Part shown: piece after piece, positions 1 to 10,400 of the stretch
How positions within the stretch are numbered: position 1 is the stretch's first letter
Layout: the number at the start of each line of letters is the position of its first letter
DNA from: Lucinisca nassula
Lineage: Eukaryota; Mollusca; Bivalvia; Lucinida; Lucinidae
DNA length: 64,000 bases
Reading direction: 5' to 3'
Assembly (NCBI GenBank): GCA_963580285.1
Contig: OY757012.1
Span: 168,318,652 to 168,382,651, forward strand
Translations under genes and position numbers: made by a program
Notes under the pieces: model-generated
The model's input: the letters and a program-made list of their open reading frames with translations, nothing else
Database searches by the model: none
Told to the model about the DNA's origin: nothing

Positions 1-682
1 AAAAAGTTTCTATCTATAGCCGTCTAGGAGGAGTTATCCGGTAAAGGGGTCAAAATCAGTTTTTGACCTCTGGTGATCTCAAAATTGACCCCAGGGGTCA
101 AATTTTGGTTGTAATGTTTTCTACTCATCATGCCGTTTGCTTTGATATAATACACGACCATGTTCTGGAAATTTTTATTTTTTACCCCCCCCCCCCCCCC
201 CCGGGCCCCACCCCCTGGGCCCACCCATAGGGGTGTGATCAAAATTCCGAAAGTGTAATGCACTCCCCAGACCAAAGATCTATCAATTCCCAAAAAGTTT
301 CTATCTATAACCGTCTAGGAGTAGTTATCCGGTAAAGGGGTCAGAATCAGTTTTTGACCTCTGGTGCCCTCAAAATTGACCCCATGGGTCAAATTTTGGT
401 TGAAATGTTTTCTACTCATCATGCCATTCGCTTTGATATATTACACAGCCATGTTATGGAAATTTTTATTTTTGACCCCCGCAGGGCCCACCGGTAGGGG
501 TGTGATCCAAATTCCGAAAGTGTCATGCACTCCCCAGACCAAAGATCTATCAGTTCCCAAAGTTTCAAGTTTCTATCTATAACCGTCTAGGAAGAGTTAT
601 CCGGTGAGACGGACGGTCAACATACGGACGACGAAGACCATTACAATATCCCCACTTTTTCTTTGAAAAGCGTGGGGATAAT
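1..682 (-). mobile_element. Helitron-like array fragment cut by the window start
   Basis: Two ~290-bp units (TTATCCGGTAAAGGGGTCA, GACCAAAGATCTATCA) are followed by a partial third. A GACGGACGGTCAACATACGG spacer and a terminal hairpin (ATCCCCACTTTTTCTTTG...CGTGGGGAT) come next. A poly-C run at 185-202 breaks the first unit. Confidence 0.55.
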
Positions 683-1004
683 CAGTCTTGCCAGCAATAT
701 TTTTTCACCAATTCCATATAAGGGACCACTCGCTAATAAGGCCACTTTTAGAGGTCTAGAAAGTGATCTTAATAGCGGAATTTTACTATAAATACTGATC
801 ATTCTCAGACAATAATCAAGTCATAGTCACGCCCCATCAGTGGTGCTAACTGGAAACATGGCTATGGATAGAACTTTTAAAACACTGTATTCGGGCTATC
901 ATAACCATGGCTAACGTGACAGGTCGTTGAAATAATATTCCAAATTTAAATAATAATTACTATTCAATATTAATATTCAGACAAAAAATGCTGTCTAATA
1001 AAAT
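683..1004. other. No gene; fragment of a mariner-like MITE
   Basis: AATAAGGCCACTTTTAGAGG ... TCTTAATAGCGGAATTTTAC (736-790) resembles the ends of the MITEs at 11259 and 13037. The rest shows nothing recognisable. Confidence 0.4.
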
Positions 1005-1255
1005 CGGACCGAAACGACCCAGGGCTGAAACGACCCACCGAAATAGGCCGAAACGACCCAGGTCCAAATTGGGGCCGAAACGACTCAGGACTGAAACGTC
1101 CCGGATTCGTTTCATTCGGCGACAGGGCATGAGATGTCATTTCATCTCTATGTCGGGTAAAAGTCGCACAAAATTGGAGGCAACGTCCGACGGTCTCCAA
1201 AATGACCTATACTGTGTTGACGGGGACGTTAAACCTCAAATCAAACAAACAAACA
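1005..1255 (+). repeat. GAAACGACCCA minisatellite fused to a SINE 3' region
   Basis: Five degenerate units of GGCCGAAACGACCCAGG (1005-1104) lead into a SINE-like tail (GAGATGTCATTTCATCTC, TGACGGGGACGTTAAACCTC, then A-rich). A fuller copy of that tail is at 61005-61310. Confidence 0.6.
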
Positions 1256-1304
1256 GCTTGGCATTGCTTAAACACATACTTCTAAGTCCCATCTGTTGTA
1301 AGGA

Positions 1305-1690
1305 AGTCCGGCACTCTAGACTCGGTAGGTAAAGCGACGGACCAGGCACTCTACCCATTCCTATGTGGCCAGGCTAGAGTGCCGGTAATAGAATACTTGA
1401 TAGCTATAATCCGCCAGAGAGCATCATACTAAGGACAAATTAAAAAAGAAAATATTTACCTGACATATCTAAAATTTAGACTTTGAATACGTACCATGTG
1501 GAGTATTCACTCCTCGAATATGGTTGATAATTTTAGATATTATGTCAGGCTTTAATCTGTCCTTAGTACGATGCTCTCTGGCGGATTATAGCTATCAAGT
1601 AGTGTATTACCGGCACTCTAGTCTGGCCACATAGGAATGGCTAGAGTGCCGGGTCCGTCACTTTAGCCACCGAGTCTAGGGTGCTGGACC
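1305..1690. repeat. Fold-back inverted repeat, ~150-bp arms
   Basis: CTATGTGGCCAGGCTAGAGTG and AGCTATAATCCGCCAGAGAG on the left are mirrored by CTCTCTGGCGGATTATAGCT and CACTCTAGTCTGGCCACATA on the right. The central loop is around 1470-1510. The GGCACTCTAG motif repeats beyond the right arm to 1740. Confidence 0.75.
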
Positions 1691-1745
1691 CGGAACTCTA
1701 GCCTCAGAGTCTAGGGTGCTGGTACCGGCACTCTAGACACTTCCT

Positions 1746-2060
1746 TGTTGTTATTGCTGTTGTATTTTATAAGATAAATATTATAGCTCAGTGGTTAGTC
1801 ATACCTGCCAACTTTGAGAAAATCCAAAGAGTGAGACTGTGCCCGGTGGACCATTTAACACCTTCTTTTTTTAGTATATGGCTCGTGGGGAATTTTCAGG
1901 AAAAATTTGAAAGACTGAGATTTTTTTTTCCTACAAATGCTAAGGGCTTTTCCAGAATTAACCATGTGGGGGTGGGGATGGGTGCCACCTTTTTCAAAGA
2001 CCCACCACCCATAAAAACAAGATGTGTTTTTGAAACACAAACATGTCCCCGGGCATGGTC
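1746..2060. other. Nothing recognised
   Basis: Low-complexity T-rich sequence with short open frames on both strands that look random. Confidence 0.4.
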
Positions 2061-3125
2061 ATTTTTTTTTTAAAGTTTGTCACAGGTCAAGGTCACAGGT
2101 GGGAAGCCCTTAATACAAGGAACTTACATGCAACATATGAAGGCTCTGTCTTAAATGGCTAAAAAGTTATGAACAATATTTTTTTATGCCCCCGCCATTC
2201 GAAGAATGGTAGAAAGGGCATATAGAGTTGCCCCTGTCCGTGCGTCCGTTTGTCCGTGCGTCCGAAACTTAAACACAGTCAATAACTTCCTTATTTCTTG
2301 ATGGATTTTAAAATTACTCGGCAGAAATGTTAACCATCATGAGTCGACGTGTCACATGCAAAACCCAGGTCCGTGCCTCCAAGGTCAAGGTCATACTTAG
2401 AGGTTAAAGGTCAAAAAGAGGGTCCGAAACTTAAACACAGTCAATAACTTTCTTATTTCTGGATGGATTTCGAAATTACTTTGTAGAAATGTTAACCATC
2501 ATGAGACGATTTGTCACGTCTGAAACCCAGGTCCGTACCTCCAAGGTCAAGGTCATACTTAGAGGTCAAATGTCAAAAAAAAGGGTCCGAAACTTAAATG
2601 CAGTCAATAACTTATTTATTTCTGGATGGATTTTGAAATTACTTTGAAAAAATGTTAACCATCATGAGACGATGTGTCACGTGCAAACCCAGATCTGTAC
2701 CTCCAAGGTCAAGGTCATACCTAGAGGTCAAATGTCAAAAAAAGGGTCTGAAACTTAAATGCAGTCAATAACTTTCTTATCTCTGGATGGATTTTGAAAT
2801 TACTTGGCAGAAATGTTGGCAATCATGAGACAATCTGCCTCACACAAAAACAAGGTCCTTACCTCCAAGGTCAAGGTCATACTTAGAGGTCAAATGTGAA
2901 AAAAGGGTCCAAAACTTAAACACGGTCAATAACTTTCTATGGATGAATACGAACATAGACATATTTTTAGGCGGGGGCATCTGTGTCCTATGGACGCATT
3001 TCTAGTTTCTTTAAAGTAGGTCATAGGTCAAGGTTACAGGTAAAAAAAAATTGCATGAAAGTTCTTGTCACAAGGAACCTACATGCCAAATATGAAGGCT
3101 CTATTTTAATGGTTCAAAAGTTACC
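2061..3125. repeat. Array of GAAGGCTCT units split by a Helitron-like insertion
   Basis: Units at 2075-2175 and 3010-3125 (CAGGTCAAGGTCACAGG, ACCTACATGCCAAATATGAAGG). They belong to the ~110-bp array type found in copies B and F. The element at 2189-3005 separates them. Confidence 0.65.
2189..3005 (+). mobile_element. Helitron-like element with perfect subterminal inverted repeats
   Basis: 5' ATGCCCCCGCC pairs with 3' GGCGGGGGCAT. Near the start is a CpG-rich GTCCGTGCGTCCG stretch, then about four ~155-bp units (ACTTAAACACAGTCAATAACTT...CAAGGTCAAGGTCATACTTAGAGG). The 3' end has a GTGTCC-TAT-GGACGC hairpin and TTTCTAG followed by T, the classical Helitron CTRR|T end. It interrupts another array (2061-2188 and 3006-3125), which confirms it as a mobile unit. 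Confidence 0.7.
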
Positions 3126-3144
3126 GTTAGTGCACTTGCCTCGG

Positions 3145-3218
3145 ATGCTGGAAACCCGTAACTCCGTTCACCTAAGGTTCAGCTTTCAATTTGTTGTTGC
3201 AAGAATAATTTTCTGCAG
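3145..3218 (+). CDS. MRPL4: Candidate MRPL4 exon 1 (mitochondrial targeting peptide)
   Basis: An ATG at 3145 opens a frame beginning MLETRNSVHLRF and rich in Arg, Phe and Val, as expected of a mitochondrial presequence. It ends at a good donor, CTGCAG|GTATTT. Its 74 bp leave phase 2, which closes if exon 2 is entered at the second AG (GATCAG|C, exon from 4358) rather than at 4353; the joined protein would be about 308 aa. Against it: a motif inside it (GTAACTCCGTTCACC) recurs in the inverted repeat at 3340-3715, so part may be repeat sequence. The alternatives are an in-frame ATG at 4203, which lies in unique sequence just after a MITE, or a first exon outside the window. Confidence 0.27.
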
Positions 3219-3339
3219 GTATTTTTAAAACTAAATGCCTATGGGAATCTTAAGATTTAGGAAAATAAACATCACTTCTGAATCTGTTTATTCTACCGTC
3301 GTCTTGAAAATTTATGCAGGCGTGTTTGGGGCCTGTTCT

Positions 3340-3715
3340 CATAACTCTGTTCACCCAAATTTATTTGATTATCGAAAGTAATCAGATTCATTCTATTAAT
3401 ATTATACATGATGAGTATTTTATTTAGACTGTGCACTATACTAATTTGTTGATCCTTTTTATTTTCAGTCACATGCCTGTCACTGGTTAGAGATTATTTT
3501 TGGGGGACCCCTAAAATATTAAGCATTTTGTGACAAATTTCGATTTATGTGAATTAAATTGTAAGTCGGAACTGATTTTCTTTAAAACAGGTTGTAATGT
3601 TAGTTATTAACTACAAATTCTGATGTTTGATAACTGTAAAAATGATTCCTTTTCATATTAATCAAAGAAGAGGGTGAACGGAGTTATAAGATTGAACGGA
3701 GATATGAGAAAATGG
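3340..3715. repeat. Inverted repeat, TCATAACTCYGTTCACCC
   Basis: TCATAACTCTGTTCACCC at 3343-3360 and its reverse complement GGGTGAACGGAGTTATAAG at 3670-3688. A third copy of the motif lies at 3160-3176. Confidence 0.5.
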
Positions 3716-3945
3716 GATACACCTGCGAGTAATGGTCAAATGTGACCGATCGCATTATAAGTAGAAAGAAAGAAAGAAATATCGCTGCTTACAACCACAA
3801 TAACCCAGTTTATACAATCCAGGCTATGAACTCCGCACTGGAGCCTGAAAATGCCGAGTTAATCCGTGAGTTAATACAGTTAACTGTCTCCCGTTTTATT
3901 GTTATCTTTTTCTCCACTAAAACTGCTGTGCTGATTGAAACCACA

Positions 3946-4187
3946 TTACATGAGCCCCGCCAAGCCAATTTGGGTCTTCGAGCATTCCGACATGACAAGT
4001 TTTAACTGCGCATACCCAGCCATTCAGAGGGGCCAGGGATATGGCTTTTTGTCTGAAGGTTCCTCTTGATTCACTGCTTGTATGAGCGAGCAGCAAATGT
4101 TCTGGCGAGACTGCGCAGATGCGCAGGCTCGCCTGAACCTTCGCTGCTCGCATAGGCGATAAGTACCAAAATCGCTTGACGGGGCCC
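3946..4187 (-). mobile_element. CpG-rich MITE, GGGCCCCGTCAAGCG ends (copy 1)
   Basis: About 240 bp with ends AGCCCCGCCAAG / CGCTTGACGGGGCCC and an internal hairpin (GAGCGAGCAGC...GCTGCTCGC). ACATG flanks both sides. Other copies are at 45550, 46658 and 59244. Confidence 0.7.
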
Positions 4188-4352
4188 ACATGAAAAGCCT
4201 CTTTGGGATTAGGCAATGAAAAGTTATTCATGGGATTGTTGTCACGTGACAAAGATGGGTGCTCTGGTGAGCGTAGTGGCCCATGGGCCTCTTGTTTGCC
4301 TTGTCTTGAGCTATATATAGTTGGAAACATTGCATGTTTGTTTCATTGCCAG

Positions 4353-4413
4353 ATCAGCACAGGAAAGACATCCCAGTTTCAAGATGTGGACCAACCTACA
4401 GAGTCCAGGCCAG
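4353..4413 (+). CDS. MRPL4: MRPL4 exon 2
   Basis: Acceptor TTTCATTGCCAG, donor CCAG|GTACTG. The frame reads [20 protein letters not shown] and leaves one base (G), which with exon 3 gives GAT (Asp). This is the poorly conserved N-terminal linker of the family, so support comes from splice sites and phase rather than from similarity. A second AG at 4356-4357 could serve as acceptor and would remove five bases; which is used depends on the phase of exon 1. The following intron is about 15 kb. Confidence 0.7.
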
Positions 4414-7400
4414 GTACTGTATGACATATTTACGTTTTTGAAATTTTTTGTTAACATGTTTTTGTCTAGCTCACCTGTCACTTAGTGATGAGGTGAGCTT
4501 TTGGGATCACTTTTTGTCCGTCCTCCATCGTACGTGCATGTGTTGGTGTGTAGGTAAACTTTTTCTTCAAACAACATCTCCTCCTAAACCGCTGATCGGA
4601 TTTTGACCAAACAAGAGTGATCCTTAGGTGGTCCCCATTCGGAGTTGTTCAAATGGTTCAGTCTGTGCACACCAAGGTCACAGGAGCTAAAAATAGATTT
4701 TTTTTTTTTTTTTTACTGAAAACTTAAAAAATCTTCTCTGAAACCGCATGGCCCTGGTCTTTGACATTTGGAATGAAGCTTCATCTAGTGGGCCTCTACC
4801 GAGATTGTTCAAATTATAGCCCTGGGACCAAAAGTGCCCCCGGCCCAGGGCCCTTTGGTTTTACATAGACTTATATAGGGAAAATCTTTAAAAATCTTCT
4901 TCTCTGAAACCACAAGGCCCAGGTCTTTGATATTTGGTGTGAAGCTTCATCTAGTGGACCTTTATCAAGATTGTTTAATGTTCAAGTTATAGCCCTAGTG
5001 CCAAAAATGCCCCCGCCCCAGGGCCCTTTGGTTTTACCTAGACTTATATAAGGAAAATCTTTAAAAATCTTCTGTGAAGTTGAAACCACAAGGCCAAGGT
5101 CTTTGATATTTGGTGTGAAGCTTCATCCGGTGGAACTTAAAAAATCTTCTTCTCTGAAACCGCATGGCCCTGGTCTTTGACTTTTGGAATGAAGCTTCAT
5201 CTAGTGGGCCTCTGCCGAGATTGTTCAAATTATAGCCCTGGGACCAATAGTGCCAATGGCCCAGGGCCCTTTGGTTTTACATAGACTTATATAGGGAAAA
5301 TTTAAAAAAAATCTTCTGTGAAGTTGAAACCACAAGGCCAAGGTCTTTGATATTTGGTGTGAAGCTTCATCTAGTAGACCTTTATCAAGATTGTTCAAAT
5401 TATAGCCCAAGGGCCAAAAATGCCCCCGCCCTGGAACCCTTTGGTTTCACATAGACATATGTAGGGAAAATCTGTAAAAAAACTTCTTCTCTGAAACTGC
5501 AAGGCCCAGGTCTTTGATATTTGGTTTGAAGCTTCATCTAGTGGACCTCTACCAAGTTTGTTCATATTATAGTCCTGGGGCCAAAAATGCCACCGCCTGG
5601 GACCCTTTTGTTTTACATAGACTTATATAGGGAAAACAATTTGAAAATCTTCTTGTCTGAAACTGCAAGGCCCAGGTCTTTGATATTTGGTGTGAAGCTT
5701 CTTCTAGTGGACCTCTATCAAGATTGTTTAAATTATAGCTCAGGGCCAGAAATGCCCCCACCCGGAGGCCCTTGTTTTTACATAGGCTTATAAATGTAGG
5801 GAATATATTTAAAAATCTTCCTCTCTGAAACTGCAAGGCCCAAGTCTTTGATATTTGTTGTGTAGCTTCATCTAGTGGACCTCTGCCAAGATTGTTCAAA
5901 TTATAGCCCTTTGGCCAAAAATACCCCCACCCCGGGACCCACTGGTTTTACATAGACTTATATAGGGAGAACCTTTAAAATCTTCTGATCTTTAACCAAA
6001 AGGCCTAAGTCTTTGACATTTGGTATGAAGCTTTGTCTTGTGGATTTCTACCAAGATTGTTCAAATTATAGCCCTGGGGCCAATTCTACCAAGATTGTTC
6101 AAATTATAGCCCTGGGGCCAAAAATGGCCCCGCAGGTTTTATAAAGACTTATACATGTATAAGGAAAACCTTTAAAAAAGTTCTTGTCTGAAACCAGAAA
6201 GCTCTGATCTTTGATATTTGGTATGTAGCTTCACCTTTTAGACCACTGCCAAGATTATTCAAATTATAGCCCTGCCTCCAATAAGGGGTCTCCTCGGGGC
6301 CCACTTGTTACCCTATGGATCAGGTGAGCAATCCAGGGCCATCATGGCCCTCTTGTTTGTTTCAAGCATGTCTGGCAGTTCTTAATATGAAACAAGGATT
6401 GAGCTAGGTTTATCATTGCTCTCCTTATTCCTTATGGTTCTATAACAGGTCTGTACACAGGGAGTAGGCGCAAGGGGTGCAAACGCATCTCCCTTTTTGG
6501 CAAAATTATCTTGAATCATATTCTTACAGTTTTTCTCCAGAAAACAAGTTTACACACCCAAACTTTGTGTCCCCCCCCCTTCAAAAATGGCGGGGTGTTA
6601 TGTTATACACTCCAATGTTTTTAGTGTCCGTCTCTACACCCGACTGTCCAACCATCAGCCCCTCATAGTTCCGGGTGACGGTGTCCGCTCCATAACTCTG
6701 ATACCATTTGAGATGTTTTCACGAAACTTCACAGATATGTAGAGCACTATCAGACGAAGTGATAGACTAATATAGGGAAAAAAATTTGAAAATCTTCTTG
6801 TCTGAAACCGCAAGGCCCAGGTCTTTGATATTTGGTGTGAAGCTTCATCTAGTGGACCTCTATCAAGATTGTTCAAAATTATAGCCCTAGGGCCAAGACA
6901 ACTGAAGAGGTGTGTGGCACAACTCGGCCCCACCGCTGGCGTCGCGAAACCTGGTGGTGGAATGAGGATGTTAATAAGGTAATTGCAGCCAAGCAGCAGG
7001 CCTTTAAAGCTTGGAAGACTGGTAAGGGCACCCGTGCATCATATCTTGCGGCCAAACGCATAGCCAGACGAGCGGTGTTCCATGCTCGCCAAGAAGTTGA
7101 GAAGGAGATCTACAAGAATATTGACCCTAAGTCCTCAGAAGTATACCACCTTGCTAACCAGATGAGAAGAGAGAATGCCGATGTTGTAGGTGACAAACCA
7201 GTAAAGAATGATGCAGGGGAGATGTCAATGAGTGAAGACTCAAAGCAGAGGGCCTGGTTAGAACACTACCAAAGGCTACTCAATGTTGAGTTCCACTGGG
7301 ACCCAGACCACCTGTCTGATGAACCACCAGTGGAAGGGCCACCCATCCCAATCACTATTGATATGGTTAAGAAGGCTATCTCTCAGATGAAGACTGGCAA

Positions 7401-10400
7401 AGCACCGGGTCCCTCTGGCATAGTGGTGGAGATGATAAGAGCTGCAGGTGATGCGGGTGCCTCGATGATCCGCGACCTTGCAGCTGCAATCATCCGTGAT
7501 GGGAAGGTACCCTCTGACTGGGAACAGAGTTTCATTGTCTGTCTCTACAAGGGCAAGGGCGATGTATTGGAACGGGGCAACTACCGTGGTCTCAAGCTGA
7601 CAGAACAGGTCATGAAAGTCCTGGAGAGGATTGTGGATGGCCTCATTAGGCAGTTGGTGTCCATCGACGATTCCCAGTTTGGCTTCTTCCCAGGAAGAGG
7701 CACAACAGACGCAATTTTTGTTGTACGGCAGCTGCAAGAGAAGTATCTGGCGGCCAACAGGAAACTCTACATGGCTTTTGTAGACCTGGAGAAGGCATTT
7801 GATCGAGTGCCTAGGAAAGTCATCTGGTGGGCACTAAGAAAACTTGGAGTGGACGAGTGGATTGTGAGACTGGTCCAAGGGATGTATACTAATGCTCGGA
7901 GCCTTGTCCGCGTTGGTGATGGTTACAGTGAAGAATTCGAGGTGAAGGTGGGTGTTCATCAAGGCTCTGTTCTCAGCCCACTGCTTTTCATCATTGTGCT
8001 TGAAGCCTTGTCATGCCAGTTCCGCTCTGGAGTCCCCTGGGAGGACCTGTATGCTGATGACCTTGTCATCATAGCTAAATCCCTTGAGGTATGTGTCAGG
8101 AGGCTCTTAACTTGGAAAGACGCAATGGAGGCGAAAGGGCTGAGAGTGAATGCAGGAAAGACAAAGATCATGATCTGTGGTACAGGCCAGTTCCCATGCG
8201 CTGTTTGTCGCACTGGAGTGGGCAGCAACAGTATCTTTTGTAATGGCTGCAAGTTCTGGGTGCACAAGAAATGCAGTGGGCTCAAACGCTTGATAGAGGA
8301 CCCTGATTACAGGTGTACACGATGCCAAGGAACTGCACGCCCCTTACATGGCAGACCACAGAGGGAAGTCCAAGTCGGATCCGACAAACTGGAGGTTGTA
8401 GCTGCCTTCTGCTACCTAGGTGATATGCTCTCTGCAGCGGGTGGTTGCGACCTTTCAACTACATCACGTGTGAAAACAGCCTGGAAGAAATTCAAGGAGT
8501 TGCTACCAGTTCTCTCTTCCCGCCACCTCCCGTTCAAGACACGTGGCTGTGTGTATAGCTCTCGTGTGCAGAGCCCAATGCTCCATGCCAGTGAGACATG
8601 GCCATTGACAAAGCCAAACCTCCAACGTCTACAGCGAAATGACCGGGCAATGATCAGACAGATCTGCAATGTCAAGCCACAGGACACTGTCACCATCAGG
8701 TCCAGTGAGTTACTTGAGCGTCTTGGCATTGAGGACCTGGACCTCATCCTGAAAGAGAGAAGACTTCGCTGGTATGGACATGTGGAATGCTCCAACAGTG
8801 CAGTCAAGACTGCCTGTGACATACAGGTAGGTGGAAAGTGGGGGCCAGGAAGGCCCAAGATGACCTGGAAGCAGCTAACAGAAAGAGATTGCAGAGAATG
8901 GAAGCTCTCTGCTATCGATCCTCATGATAGACAAGCCTGGAGATCTGGTGTAAGATCTGCCATGCGTGCAGCAAGCCAGCTACCTGGAAGGGGGCCCACT
9001 TATGTGGAGGCTGCCCCTGTACCTGCATGTTAATCAAAAATCTATGATGATTGATGATGATGCAGAACATATGAATCGTAACTCTGATTTTCCTCCTTTT
9101 GGAAATTGTTGCCCTTTGAACATTGAACATAGCCATTTCTGTCATAGTTTCAGGTTCGCTCCATAACTTCGATACCATTTGAGATATTTCAGTGAAACTT
9201 CACCGATATGTAGAGCACCATAAGATGATTTGCAGAACATATGAACTGTAACTCTTATATTTCTACTTTTGGACTTATTGCCCTTTGTACTTTGAATATA
9301 GCTGTTGCTATCAGTTTCATGTCCGCTCTGTTACCATTTGAGATGTTTTTTCTCTGATTTTCCTACTTTTGGAGTTATTGCCCCTTGAACATTGAACATA
9401 GCCATTTCTATCATGTAGTCTGTTTGAAGAAACTAATGATTGATTCTGACCAAACTGGCACGGTTACATCACTAGGTTGGGAAACAGCCATTAGGTTTTG
9501 ATTACCTTGACCTTATTTTCAAAAGCACAGGCCACCAAAAACTGTCAATTTTTGGCACAATATATCATCACAACCGACCAAAGATTCAATTAGATTTTGA
9601 AGACCTTGACTTTATTTTAAAGGGCACAGGCCCCTAAAAACTGAAAATGAGAATTGTAATTCTGGTTTACTTTCTTTTGGAGCCATGGGATCTTTGAACA
9701 TTGAAAATAGTCATACCAGTCATGTATTCCTGTCAACTTTATTAAGGGAAAGAGTAATGTATCCTTACTTTGAATTCCTCCTCCATTTCATTAAATGCCT
9801 TTTATCTCAGAAACTGTTCAGATCCCCACCCCTAAACCATATGTATTCTTGTTCCTTATGATAAGACACATTTAGAGACGCTAACTCAGGTGACCCCTGG
9901 GTTGCGCTCCACTTCATAAAAGGACATGTTTCAGAAACCATTCAGATCCCCACCCCTAAACCATATATACTCTTGTTCGGAACAAGTTGTTCCTTATGAC
10001 AAGACGCTTTCAGTGACACCAACCTGGGGTCCCCGGGTTTGCCAGGGCTGTGCCCCACCCCCTCCATTTCATTAAGGCCTTATATCTCAGAAATCATTCA
10101 GATCCCCACCCCTAAATCATATATATTCTTGTTCCTTATGATAAGATGCATTTAGAGAGGCTAACTAGGGTGACCTCTGGGTTGCGCTGTGGCCATGCCC
10201 CACCCCTCCACTTCATAAAAGGACATATATTTAAGAAACCATTCAGATCCCGACCCCTAAAACAGATACACTCTTGTTCCTTATGATAAGAAGCTTTCAG
10301 TGGCTCCAGCCTGGAGGTCCCCTGGGGTGTGCCGGGGCAATGCCAGACGCCCTCCATTTCATTAAAGGACTTATATCTCAGAAACCTTTCAGATCCCCAC

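Noticed and set aside
7276..8858. Minus-strand open frames of 73-153 codons
   Set aside because: Shadows of the LINE reverse transcriptase frame on the other strand.
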